Below the pieces are notes generated by a model that saw only the letters and a program-made list of their open reading frames with translations, was not told the origin of the DNA and did no database searches. DNA of 64,000 nt from Polytrichum commune. Its lineage: Eukaryota > Streptophyta > Polytrichopsida > Polytrichales > Polytrichaceae. This document shows, in pieces, positions 35,992 to 47,068 of the stretch (position 1 is its first letter; every line of letters starts with the position of its first letter). The stretch lies in the NCBI GenBank assembly GCA_950295325.1, contig OX485805.1:56690758-56754757 (forward strand), read 5' to 3'. Made by a program: the position numbers and the translations under genes.

Positions 35992-37124
35992 GGGGCGGTT
36001 TACACTATGGACCATGAAGTTGGACCAGGGCTCTGCAAGGCAGCTGATTGGCTGTTGAAGTTCTCCCGGGACAACTTCGGTTTACACTAAGGAAAAAATG
36101 GTAGAGGGACCATGGAGGTCGAGGTCCCCAAAATATAATTTTTAAGGCCTAATAAATGCACTGACATGGTCCAACGGGTTTTGCGTTGAGAGATGCAAGA
36201 GAGGTGGTCTGGTAGGAAAAGGCAAGGGCCCATGTCAGAGAAATACCATTTCAATAAACTTTTAATGAATCTACCTTTTAAGCGCCTTAATTATACCACA
36301 GCCCATGAGACATACTAGCACTACCTTGCCCTACCCCTTAAACCGGCTCACACGTGTTTCACCAAACAACGCGGGACATCTAGAACTCAAGAATTCAAGT
36401 GCAGATTTGTTTTTTTGGTCTACCAAATGAAATGTTTGGAATTTGGGGCTTGTAATATACCGTTGGAAAGGTCTTGAAAATACCTTTCCAACGGTATATT
36501 ACACACCCCAATATTCTTACAAAATGCAGTTGCAAAACAAAAAACAAAAATCTGTAGTGGTTTAGTGATTGTAGATCAGGGTAGTCAAAAGAAGAGCCAT
36601 GGGAAATCTTCTAACATTAATTATCAAAGAATTGAAAATTAGTCTTGAGCAAGGTAGGGTGGTAACAACATTAAATATAATCAAACACTAAATATCCTAT
36701 TTAGTGTAGTGACAACACAAGGTACATGTCACATGTAAATTACATTGAGCATGTACAAATTAAATTGCTCATTTAATTTTATTTAAAAAAAATTGTTGTG
36801 AGAAGATTTGCAAGCCACATCTTCGACACATTTAACAAGAAGTGAAGACAAGTGAAGCCCAAGAGAAGACAAGGAATGATCAAACTTAATTTTTTTTCAA
36901 AATTGCCCTTTTTGGGCATGTATTAAAAAGATCAGCACCTCCACTTTTTGGTGCATGGTCATTCTTCATGGTCCACATTTGGTTTACACCTAGTGAAGGG
37001 CCCATGAACCATGAACACTAATATTTTAGTAACTCGGACCATGGAAGTCGTCCCATGAAGTCGTCCCACGCAAAATAGGCCTCTTACGTGGGACGACTTC
37101 ATGGTCCATAGTGTAAACCGCCCC
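35992..37124. mobile_element. TTA-flanked MITE with 29-bp perfect terminal repeats
   Basis: The left end reads GGGGCGGTTTACACTATGGA, continuing CCATGAAGT, and the right end is its exact inverse, so 29 bases match without error. TTA flanks both sides (35,989-35,991 and 37,125-37,127). Length 1,133 bp. It shares interior blocks with the 23,250-23,829 element. The 113-codon minus frame at 36,959-37,300 runs across the right end and has no recognisable domain. Likely PIF/Harbinger-type. Confidence 0.88.
36443..36511. repeat. Perfect 22-bp inverted repeat with 9-base loop
   Basis: The arms at 36,451-36,472 (TGTAATATACCGTTGGAAAG plus GT) and 36,482-36,503 are exact inverses. Extending outward to TTGGGG/CCCCAA adds about eight more paired bases with two mismatches. 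It lies inside the 35,992-37,124 element. Confidence 0.9.
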
Positions 37125-37127
37125 TTA

Positions 37128-37726
37128 GTAAGCACACTTGAACGCCTCAAAATAGGGTAAGTGACACTCTTACGCATGTGACATTGAATACCATAAACAG
37201 TGTAGTAGAGTACATTCTTGAATTCTACATTCCAATTCGTTACGTGTGAGACTAGAGAACATTCTTGAATAACATTGAACCTCGATTCCAGAACTTTCAA
37301 CAGGCAAGACTGATGCTAGTCCGAAGGCCATGATAGCTGTCATGGCTCCATTGTCAATTGAGAGTCACAAGCCCAATCAATGCCCAATGTCAAGTTTGAG
37401 ACCTTACACTTGAAACTTTGAAAAGTAAGTTACTTGGCTAAATTACGGCTGGGGTGAACCAACCCGTACTTTGGTTCCTCGAATGTTGGGGTTTAGGCAT
37501 CCAACAAGGAACGAGTCTATGGGTTGGTTTGTCCAAATCGCTAAATTACATTGAGAGAATATGACATGTCTATGTAGCACGTGTCGGGCTGTCTCCAGCT
37601 ATTATTGTAGGCATACCCCAAACCAACACATAAATTGAAACCAATGATGTGTAATATGTATCACAGTCATGCCGCATTTGAAGCACGGAATTGTATGATT
37701 TCAGTACGTAACTTGAGGTAGATGTG
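37128..37726. other. Unassigned spacer
   Basis: Nothing recognisable apart from the flank of the preceding MITE. Confidence 0.4.
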
Positions 37727-38245
37727 CCTAATATGGTGTTTCGAATGAACACCTATAGTTGGGTGGTGTGTGATTGGGTGTGAATTCAAGTACACACACC
37801 AAAGAGACGTGTTGAAAAGAGATTAGACTACATGTTCAAAACATGTCAATTGTTCTAGGTACAATGGTCAACATAATTGAGGTGACTTATATGAGCATGA
37901 GAATCTTGGCTTTGGAAATGAATTGGTAATTCATATGAGCTCCAAAAATTATGAGGAAAGTGGCCACAGCCTTATTATGGGTTTGCTAACTATCTCATAC
38001 TAATCGTGTGGTTTGTATCCTAGAAATAGTGGGCTAAGGTAGATGAGTCTTAAATGGTTACACTTTCTAACTAGCCCACTTCTCCTAAGATATGAAACAC
38101 GCATTTAGTACACGTTGGTTAGCAAATCCAATTCAAGATTGTAGCTACTTTCCTCATAATTTGTGGACTTCATATGAATATCTTATTCACTATCAAAGTG
38201 AAGATTCTCATACTCATCAACTCATCATATAGGTCTCAATTGTGC
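37727..38245. repeat. Two family B copies, head to head
   Basis: A minus copy (37,727-38,033) begins GGTAGATGTGCCTAATATGG and includes GGGTTTGCTAACTATCTCAT. It runs into a plus copy (38,034-38,245) starting AAGGTAGATGAGTCTTAAAT and carrying AGCCCACTTCTCCTAAGATA. Both are partial. Confidence 0.65.
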
Positions 38246-39751
38246 AAAAAATGCTCTCGTATGCATTATCAATTTTGGACAAGTCTTTTTTTCCATATTT
38301 TTTAAAATGCTAGTTTGACACTTCAATTCGTGCACAATCATTTTTGTTCTCTCTTTTTTGAGACAAAAGGCCAACCAACCAACATCAAATGAATTGAAAT
38401 TTTTAAAAACACACACCCACTTTGAGGGGAGGTAGGGGCCCTCAAACGCATCACATCACCACATAAAAATAATTTATGAACCAACCCACCATGGACAACC
38501 CCCAAACCGCCACCAAGGACATGCTCTAAACCACCCAAGCAACCAAAAAATGAATCTATTGGCAAAGAAGTTAATTTCAACACTATTCAACCTTAAGATG
38601 TTATCCCCTTTGCAAAGGACACCCCAATTTTGGTCAAAGCCCTTAACGAGCACCTCCATCAAGAAGACATTGATTTTGATACACTTAATTACCCTAGCCT
38701 AAGCCACTTTGCCATACATGATAAGCTCATCCCAAACCAAATAAGTAAATAAAGCATCTTAGCCTCATGCCATTGTGCTTGGCTAAACACCTTGTCTTTC
38801 AGTTCAAATGGTCTGATGAGTAATCCCACATGGAATATCCCAAATCCCAATCCATTGGACAAGACTCTTCCAAATTCCCTCCCCAAATAAAATTTGCATC
38901 CAAACGAAGATACCAAAATTGCCATATCTAACCCCACTAAGTTCATGCGTAATGAAGGGGGTGGGGGGCTCCAAGCTTTTCTAGCTTGAGTGCAATCGGG
39001 TTCCTTTGCAATTGATTTTCTTAATTTATGCAAATAAAGAACCAAAAAAAAACTAGCTTGAGTGCAATCCCAAAAATTTGTGCTTGATTGACTTGCTAGT
39101 ATTGGGCATACAAAAAAATGCACTGCTTAGAAAAAGGAAAAAAAAGTCAGGACAATACAAACTCTTCATTCATTATTTGCAACATCCTTATGCTAGTTGG
39201 ACCACATAAATGTTGTCTCTTTGCCCAAATGGAACGGATCCTAAACATGTGACCAATAAAATTTATAGTTACTAGGGAGGTAGGCTTGGCATTTTTCCAC
39301 CGCCCAAGCAATTCCATGGATCCTATCAATGATAAAGTATGATAGAGCCGTATGATACAATTTGGTATCAATGGCCTTTATTGTGAGGTCCACCGTCAAT
39401 GGCTAACAAGTTGTATATACAAAGCACTAGCTATTTTGAGTAAGACTATTGTAGATTGGATCACACAAGATCAACAAACAATTTATCCGCCATGTGCATT
39501 GAGCTGCACGCTTTTTATTTGAGCACCAAGGAACATGCTTTGGAGTGTGGACACGACTCCATTATATAATTTGGATTAATGCTAGTTAACTCTCTAAATC
39601 GGTGGACTTGGACAAAGGTGTGATTTCAATTGATTAAGAACTTTCTTGCTCTATCCTTTGACAAAAGCGGAGTTAGCAAACACGTGGCAAGGGGCTATGG
39701 AGCAGCTATGGAGACATGACGGTATCATGGTTAGCTTGCAATGTTGCCTTA
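38246..39751. other. Unassigned stretch, possible degenerate TE coding on minus strand
   Basis: A minus frame of 144 codons (38,689-39,123) and shorter neighbours (38,474-38,662, 39,147-39,371) give fragments such as SLIGSMELLGRWKNAK. The frames are broken and I cannot name a family. It may be a decayed transposon or retroelement. Confidence 0.25.
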
Positions 39752-40285
39752 GGGCCACTTTACACCTAGAGGCTGGGCCAATTCGTTGTGTAAGAGGCTT
39801 GAAATCCTCACTTGTGATTGACCAAAGGCTGAAATCGACCCCAACCCCTTTACACCTAGAGGCCAGGCCGATTTGATGGTATGAATTTTTTAATCAAAAA
39901 ATGCATGGTATGATACGGCCCGAGCTCATTAAATTGGGTGCACCCAAAATGGAAGGCCAATTCTTGGCCTCGGGACCAATGTCAAATTTCAATAAAATAA
40001 AACTTTTTAAATAGAATATAGTTTTTTTAGCGAACCATGTCCATTGAATTATGTGGAAATATGAACGGCTCTATGCTAGATTATGCTAGATCCGTTGGAT
40101 TATGCTAGATTTATTGAATCGGCCTAGCTTCTTGGCCCTAAGACCTTTACATATGGGAAAATTGGCCCCCATTGTAATCTTATTATAATGTGTAGTTGAG
40201 ACCGGCCTCCAACCCAAAAGGGGCTGAAATTTCATGTAATCGGCCTCAAGGGGAATTGGCCCGGCCTCTAGGTGTAAAGCGGCCC
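39752..40285. mobile_element. TTA-flanked MITE, 534 bp
   Basis: TTA (39,749-39,751) then GGGCCACTTTACACCTAGAG. The right end, read inverted, is GGGCCGCTTTACACCTAGAG followed by TTA (40,286-40,288). The match continues GC(T/C)GGGCC. An internal extra copy of the end, CTTTACACCTAGAGGCCAGG, sits near 39,850. Noncoding. PIF/Harbinger-like by target and ends. Confidence 0.88.
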
Positions 40286-40725
40286 TTATATTCAATAACC
40301 TAGTTGCATTGTCCTCACAGCTAATCCAGCTATGGACCTATGGTCTCTTCAACCATATCTTAGCCCCTCATTTGCGGCAATATCTTAACCTCTTGCTTAA
40401 CTTCTAGGTAACCACATTTCTATTGAGAGTCTGTCAACATTACTTTGTACTTCTTGTCTGTAATGTGAACAAAAAGTTTATAGTTTGTAAGTGGGGATAT
40501 CATAATATTATTATTAAGCAGTGTGGGTTCGTTCATGTGGGCCCTGAGAATATAATCATGGGATGTCCCAACCTAATGCAAGTTCGAACTTAATATGAGT
40601 TTCTCAAAGTTCACATGAACAAATACACGTTGCTTAATAATGTTATGGTTATAGTTCTTTTAATCATGTTCCGGAAAAGTTAGCTAGCTAGCTAAATCTA
40701 AGTAAGAATCATTGGTTTGGTGAAC
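40286..40725. other. Unassigned spacer
   Basis: No gene or clear repeat. A (TAGC)n-like TTAGCTAGCTAGCTAAAT lies near 40,680. Confidence 0.4.
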
Positions 40726-41640
40726 CTTGAAAAACATGTCCTCAAATATGACAAAAGACACAACTTAGTAGTTATAGCAAACCAAACACACCAACTACAC
40801 AAGTGGCTTGAAAACAAATATATTGACAAGGTATTATCAAACGAATTTTAGACAAACCCCGATATTACATATAAACAAAAACTATGCCTAGTCAAATTCC
40901 AAACGGGACAATATATGGGCCATACCCGGAAGCAACTTTTCTTTGGTAGAGAAGCTTACCCATCGAAAACATGCCCTACATGCAACTTATCAAATGCATA
41001 CACATGGTTACATGTACTACTCAAATGCAAACAACAACACATTCATGCGCTAATAACAAAAAGGCACAACATAGTTGTATGGGAAGTACGTAAACTTATC
41101 ATATCAAATAAAATATCAAGACATTACACACTTATGAACGCGTGAACATATAATGGACTACCTAAAGAAAACACAATGCCAACATGACTACTGTTGTGCA
41201 CATGTGGTGCCCAAAGATGCCACTACAATGCCAAGTTTAAACCTGACATATTGTGCATCATAGGCCACCCATATAACCATTCCCCATCAAAAGCCCCTAC
41301 ACCAAAACTCATCATGCAATTTATATAATCTACATACGGTAATAGTAGATTTGTTGGTAAAACCTTTGATAGGAAACAATCACTCATCAACAACATCACA
41401 ACAAAAGGATGGAACGTAGCCCCACTCATGGTCTTAGTTGCATCAATGAGAAACTTGGAAACAAAGCTTAAACGTCCTGCCATGAAAATAAAAAATACAT
41501 TCAAACAAATTAACATAATCGCCATATAATATGCACACTCAATACTAGTCCATAAACGAAGGCTAGAGGATCGACAACTTGTCACGAACCTCCAAGACTC
41601 GTCATTACTAAATAAAAAAACTTACAACCTGCTATACTTC
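40726..41640 (+). pseudogene. LINE ORF2 C-terminal relic, about 305 codons
   Basis: A single frame runs through the whole stretch with about five stops (near 40,846, at 41,143, near 41,185, near 41,311 and near 41,527). In order it reads LVVIANQTHQLHKWLENKY; LCLVKFQTGQYMGHTRKQ; CPTCNLSNAYTWLHVLLKC, a zinc-finger-like C-x2-C...H-x4-C; SRHYTLMNA; FKPDILCIIG; INNITTKGWNVAPLMVLVA; and INIIA followed by ILVHKRRLE. This order matches the region downstream of the reverse transcriptase in a family of LINEs. The reverse transcriptase itself is absent, as expected of a 5'-truncated copy. It differs from the LINE fragments at 28-31 kb. The 120-codon minus frame at 41,223-41,585 is its antisense shadow. 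Confidence 0.75.
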
Positions 41641-41653
41641 CCCCCCCCCCCCC
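41640..41653 (+). repeat. Poly-C tract (14 C)
   Basis: It directly follows the LINE relic's recognisable coding end. Confidence 0.85.
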
Positions 41654-42062
41654 TAAGTAGTGCCATGTTATTGGATGATTTATGTTAATGACGGTCACAT
41701 TATATTGGTTATTAGTAATGGCTATTAGTTAGTAATGTAGTGTCTGCTCCCTGCAAATGATGAATTAATTTTACATCTAATGTCATTGCCCTAGGGCGTG
41801 GCCAAGATGTTCTACAAACAAACACTCTATTCACTTCGGCATGATTCTTGTTGCATTGGCTTACATTGGTGTTTGCACATGATTGTGCAACATGTGCTTG
41901 ATATGTAAGCATTGGCATTTAACAGATAATGGAAAATTACCCTGATTTTGAGTATTTGCTTTGAAAGTATGAAAATGAGCGATTGTAGTGTGTGGGCATT
42001 TGAGAGAATTGTAGGGTTTACTATAGGTTACTACTGGATTATGTCATGGAAAAAAATTCAAG

Positions 42063-42580
42063 CAAAGAGCTCGTGGATGTCATAATACATTTAAGTTTCC
42101 TTGTGAGAGGTTACGTCCGTATTTACAAAGAAATAATACACATATGAGATAAACAATTTAAGTTGAAAGTAAAGTTGTAATGTCGTTACAAAGGCTTGGG
42201 ACTGGAAATATCTTGTGTATTGTTGGAGAGGCATACGGGGTGGCTGAAAGTACAATTTAAAAAACAGTGATAAATTTTTGTAGATTGGTAAGAGTTCATT
42301 TGCAAAGGACTTTTATGTAATTTTCAAGTCCATCTCTGTTTAGGATCTTAGCACAAGGATTTGAGGTCCTTCATAGGATTCCTCATATTAGAGGAGCAAT
42401 CAATGGACCTCACATTCCAATCCTTGCACATGTAATCGAAGAAGAATATTATTACTGTAGAAAATTATTTTAATTGTCTTTATTACAAGATATAGTTGAT
42501 ATAAAATGTGTATTTTGGGTTTATGAATTTAGATGGCCATCCGGATTCTAGATTGCTCAAGAACTTTCCAATTAGAGGTG
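42063..42580 (+). pseudogene. PIF/Harbinger (HARBI1/ALP1-like) transposase relic
   Basis: One frame with about six stops reads: FKFPCERLRPYLQRNNTHMR; VVMSLQRLGTGNILCIVGEA with YGVAESTI; LAQGFEVLHRIPHIRGAINGPHIPIL; EEEYYYCRK; and DIKCVFW..EFRWPSG. This order and spacing match the HTH region and the first half of the DDE nuclease of HARBI1/PIF transposases. The catalytic GAIDG-type motif appears as GAING, so the first Asp is lost. After about 42,545 the sequence merges, with a frame change, into family D, where HPDSRLLKNFPIRG still resembles the next transposase block. It is clearly dead. It is the kind of enzyme that could have moved the TTA-flanked MITEs here. Confidence 0.8.
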
Positions 42581-45480
42581 TAACCTAGGAGATATGGCAA
42601 TTAGAGTGGGACATTGCCTAGGGACATGTCGCGCACCTTTCCATGAGGAGTGCCCGAAACACCATGGGCACAAGGGGACCCCGGAGTGACACCCAAGACT
42701 TGTGGCGTCATTGGTGAGAGGGCCCAAATGATCCTAGGTGTGGGTGAGGGCCCTGGGCATTGGAAACGCCTCCCACCCAAGGACACTAAGAGTCACGAGT
42801 ATAAGGCCATCATTTATGCGTAGCTTGTGGCGTGCATATTGTGAAATGCTCAAGGACACCTCAATCGGAGGTGTGAACTAGGAGATATGGCAATTGGGGT
42901 GGGGCGATGTCCCGGGACAACGCCCTAGATACAACAGTGGCCTGGAAGTGGCTCCCGGGACTGCCAAGGTTTGAACAGGCATAACTTCCTCAATACTTCC
43001 CCAAATGAGGCAAGAGAGGAGTCGATTGGTATTTACGTGAAACGTAGATGATGATGGAATGGTCGCATGTGATCATCAAAGATCATACAAGGAAATTATA
43101 TTGTTATGAAATTGCTAGTGGCTTCTAGCCCAATGGCTAAGGGAAAATGTCTACTTGGTCCCAACTGTTGGTAGAGAGAAAAAAAAAAATTCTTGAAGGT
43201 GGTGGGGTAGGGGCCCTGCCAAAAGTCCTAAAGACTTATATGGGCGAGGCGGCGTGGCCGGCCAAACCACCAGAGGCCGAATGACACGGCTTCCACGGGC
43301 ATTGGCCCAACATGGGGGCATAGTTTTATAGTATGGTTTGGATTGTTGTAGTGTTGCTCCGGCAACATGATGATCGACTAAAGAGGTTATCGATTAGTTA
43401 TCAATTAAGCAATGAGTCCCGAATGCAAGTGTAGGAGGGTTGGTCCCCCTCCTATGGGCTAAGAGGTATGTGGTATGGGGAGCTAACCATGGCAGAATGC
43501 AAAGGATTAGCGCTTGTGACCCTTACTAGAATGGAAAAAATGATCAAGGTAGTTAAGGGGAGCTAGCGAGGGTTACAACAAGACAACAATGACATGGGAG
43601 TGGCGCATAGGACTGCCAATGTTAGAACAACCATAACGTCTTTAATATTTGTTTAGATGGGGCAAATGAAGGGTCCATCAGCATCTACGAAAAGAATAGA
43701 TGTCGATAGAGTGGTGGCTTGATAGTATCAAAGATCATATGAAGACGTTCTGGTGGTTTGAAGTTGTTGGGGATTTTTAATCCCATCGGCTAAGGAAAAA
43801 TGTCTACTTGGTCCCAACCCTTAGGAGAGAGACAAAGGTTATTTGACAGTGGGGTAGGGGCCCTGCCCAATGTCCTAGAGGCTTGTATGGGTGAAATGGC
43901 GTTGCCGACCGACCCCACCCAGAGCATACTTGATAACTATGCTTCAAGTTGTTATAGGGTTGCTTTGGCAACACGATGATCAAGTCAAGAGTAGACTTTT
44001 ATGGATGAAAATTCACATCTAATTATTGGCTACCTACTAAGGGGAGAGTCCTGAATGCATATGTAGGAGAGTTTGGTGACCAAGCCATGAGTTTGGAGGT
44101 CTGCAGTATAGGGAGCTAAACATGCACGTGTTTGGGATGTGCAGGTTAGCACTCGTGACACTTGCTAGAGTTGGGAAGCAATCAAGATAAAGGCACTAGC
44201 AAGGGTCACGACACCCAAGACTTGTAGTGCCATAGTTGAGAGGGTTTAAATGATCATAGTGTGAGTGAGGGCCCTAGACGTTGAAAATATCTCCCGTCCA
44301 CATAAACTAGGAATTATAAGGGTAAGGCCATGAACGTTTGATAGTTTTTGGCATCTGGGTTCTAGAATGCTCAAAAATTCTCACGGGGGGGTCACTCCAT
44401 TGTCAAGTTGAACACCACGTGCGACCAAAAAAAATCTTCTTTTGGTAAGTTGCACCACCAAAATGGGTCAAAATTTTATCAAAAAAAATCATGAGTAGAT
44501 ATACACAGTACCTATGACATAGTTAAAAGTGGTAACTAAATTTGATGATTTGTTTTTTTCATAAAACATACCGTTTCTAACTAGAATGACACAGAATTGA
44601 ACTAAAACAATTACTTAAAAAAATAAAGATGACTAAAAAATTTCAAAAAAATATACAAAAGATACTATCAATGGTTATGTATATGTGGAAAAAAAATCAT
44701 AAATTTTAAAATTATATATGGCATGTAATTTAGGGGTAGCAAACTTTGTCCGCATGTGGTGTCAACTTGACAATGAAGTGACCTCCCCGTGAAAATTCTC
44801 CAATCAGAGGTGTGAGCTAGGAGATATGACAATTTGAGTGGGGCGTTGTCTAGGGACAACGCCCAACATTCTAAGGGGTGTTGTGGTGGGACAACAATGA
44901 TCAAGGAGTGGCAGACAAGATTGTTTCAGGTCTTGATCATTAGAATGGGCAAGTAATGAGTCTATCGGCATTTGCATAAAGAATAAATATTGATGGATTG
45001 GTTGCTTATAGAATCAAATATCAAAGTACGATATTCTAGATGTTTGAATTTGCTAGGGGGTTCCAGCCTCAGCAACTAAGAGAAAATGTCTACATGGTCT
45101 CAACTCTTAGGAAAAAAAACAAAATTTTACTTGACGTTGGGTTAAGGGACCTACACAAAGTCTTATATAAGGAGGCGGTTTTGCTTATTGACCCTGCCCG
45201 TTGTAGAATAACGCGGCCTCCACGGGTGTTGCCTTAATGTGGGGACAAAGTTATCAAGTATGCTTTGGGTTGTTGTAGTGTAGCTCCAACCACACGATGA
45301 TCAACTCAATATTAGATGGACATTAATGGAAATTTGTAGCTAATCATTAACTACCTACTGAAGGCAGAGTCCTGAATGCATGTGTAAGGGGTTGGTAACC
45401 AAATTATGAGTTTGGAGGTTGGTATGGGAAACTAACCATGCGTGTGTGTGGAATGTGTAGGGTTAACGCTCATGACACTT
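42545..45480 (+). repeat. Family D: repeated degenerate segments, possibly of Harbinger origin
   Basis: The phrase AGGTGTGAACTAGGAGATAT with GGCAATT and GTGGGGCG recurs at about 42,573, 42,868 and 44,808. Longer blocks repeat as well: GACACCCAAGACTTGTGGCG with GGGCCCAAATGATC (near 42,690 and 44,210), the block with ATGTCTACTTGGTCCCAAC (near 43,150, 43,800 and 45,090), and CAACACGATGATCAA-type text (43,365, 43,970, 45,290). The repeat order suggests a tandemly duplicated element interior. A small palindrome, GGGCGTTGTCTAGGGACAACGCCC split around 44,841-44,864, marks several units. No intact ORF. Confidence 0.6.
44382..44791. mobile_element. hAT-like MITE, 410 bp, inside family D
   Basis: The perfect 8-bp direct repeat AAAATTCT flanks it (44,374-44,381 and 44,792-44,799). 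The left end is CACGGGGGGGTCACTCCATT and the inverted right end CACGGGGAGGTCACTTCATT, continuing GTCAAGTTG. The other family D copies show the empty site (CTCAAGAACTTTCCAATTAG type). The 8-bp target and CA-GGG-type ends fit the hAT superfamily. Noncoding and AT-rich inside. Confidence 0.85.
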
Positions 45481-45956
45481 ACGAGAGCATTCTTCTTCGA
45501 TACTCTTTTTTATTTCGAAACTACTGCCCTACCTCTCTTCTTCTTGCCGAGTTCATCTTCTTTTCTAGTAGCATCTTGTACCTTTCCTCTCATGCTCATA
45601 TTTCTATACCTTCCACATTTTGTAGCATTTGTGATCCAATCACTTCTATACCTTCATCATCAAACAATAATTGTTGGTTCCTACTTCCTATTGACGGTCC
45701 TTGTAACTTGCATTGTGATAGACTACATGGCATCCAAGGAGAATTTTGGCTCTATTTTTGGGTTTCAGAGCCATTGAAGTTTCATCTTATGAGAAACTTG
45801 TCATCGACAAAAAAATCATCAAAAAAATTTCAATCAAAAAATTGTCTACCACAATTACACATACAACAAATTCCAAATACTTCGACTTGTGGGCAATTGG
45901 GAGAGACAACCATGTGCCTCTTTTTAACTAACATGTATTGTAAAAATTATTGCTAA
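45438..45956 (+). other. 172-codon open frame, not assigned
   Basis: This is an open frame from ATG 45,438. Two other + strand frames are also open over much of it (45,442-45,777 and 45,746-45,931), as happens in T- and C-rich sequence. The peptide is Ser- and Phe-rich with no recognisable domain. It begins inside the family D repeat. I consider it a chance frame or unrecognised remnant. Confidence 0.15.
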
Positions 45957-46002
45957 AAATTATTAAAATAACCTTGGCAACCATTGACATTTGTTTCACT
46001 AC

Positions 46003-46259
46003 CATGGTCTGTTGGAATTTGAATCAGGCCTACCTCTTGGAGGTGGGCCTGACGCAAATTTCGATAGACTATGCACCCTTATCCACGACTTATCATGTAG
46101 GACTCCATGTAGACTTTTCATCCACAAACTTTTTTGGGGGGCCTTTAGGCCTTCACCTCCTGGTGTGAAGTGAATTTGGACAATCTCCACATTATCGACC
46201 AATGAGCGCACTTGCATTGCAATGGTCATGGGCCTTTACTCTTGTGGGTAAAGTGGCCC
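46003..46259 (+). repeat. Family A MITE fragment (right half)
   Basis: It corresponds to the 35,375-35,630 part of the complete element in opposite orientation: AGGCCTACCTCTTGGAGGTG, TCCATGTAGACTTTTCATCC, and the end GGGTAAAGTGGCCC followed by TAA. The left half is missing. Confidence 0.75.
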
Positions 46260-46765
46260 TAAGAATGTACATAGCATTCCTCAACCCAAGGAGAAAATTT
46301 CTAGAGTGGGGCCGGAATATTTCAATAATTTCTCCAATAGAAACATGAGAGTATTCAAATTCAAACTCATCTTCATAGTTAAATAAAGGTTAATGCAAGA
46401 TGTCTCGAGCCATAATAGTTTGGTTAGCTAAGCTAAAACTTCAAGCTAACTAGCAAGTATAGCCGGGGCCTTCACATATTTGTTTTTGGAAAGAGAATAA
46501 CAATAGTCGGTGGCTAATGTAATGTGTACCTTTCACGTCTTCATAAATTTTTTTTAAAAAATCACTTGCTCATATTATTAATTCATGAAACTTGTTATTA
46601 CATAGGGTTGTGTCTTATTGACCCTATCTATCTAAAATTATAGCATATTTGGCAAAGAAAAATTATGAAGACTATGTGTACAAATACTACTCAACTTTTA
46701 CATTTGAATCACAATGTAATACTATGTGCGGAAACGGATCAAGACAATTGCATTGATGATATTAA
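46260..46765. other. Unassigned spacer
   Basis: Nothing recognisable. Confidence 0.4.
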
Positions 46766-47068
46766 GGGCCAGTTCACACGGGGCCCCAAGTCCCAAGTCC
46801 CACTCATGTTAGCAAGTCCCAACACGGAGGCAAAGTCCCAAAATCTAAGCCTCAATATACAATTAAACTATGAGTACTATCATCAAAGTTGGATCTTGTT
46901 TTTTTTATGCAAAAATATTCACGGAACTTATGTTGAGAGTTGAGTCTAGCTTTTTGCTCAACCCAACTCTTAACACAAGTCCCGAGCCTCACCTCCAAAA
47001 TGTGTTGCCATGTGGGCATCCATGTCATACTTGGGACTTAGGACTTGGGACTCCGTGTGAACCGGACC
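46766..47068. mobile_element. TAA/TTA-flanked MITE, 303 bp
   Basis: TAA flanks both sides (46,763-46,765 and 47,069-47,071). The left end is GGGCCAGTTCACACGG and the inverted right end GGTCCGGTTCACACGG. Inside both ends the 7-mer AAGTCCC repeats several times. Ends of the form GG-CC-GTTCACAC are close to those of family A and the 39.7-kb element, suggesting a common transposase type. Confidence 0.85.

Noticed and set aside
38689-39123. 144-codon minus-strand ORF as a retroelement protein
   Set aside because: Some phrases looked LINE-like, but no motif series could be followed, so I left it as unassigned.
41223-41585. 120-codon minus-strand ORF resembling a membrane protein
   Set aside because: It is the antisense of the LINE relic, whose + strand reading gives a recognisable motif series.
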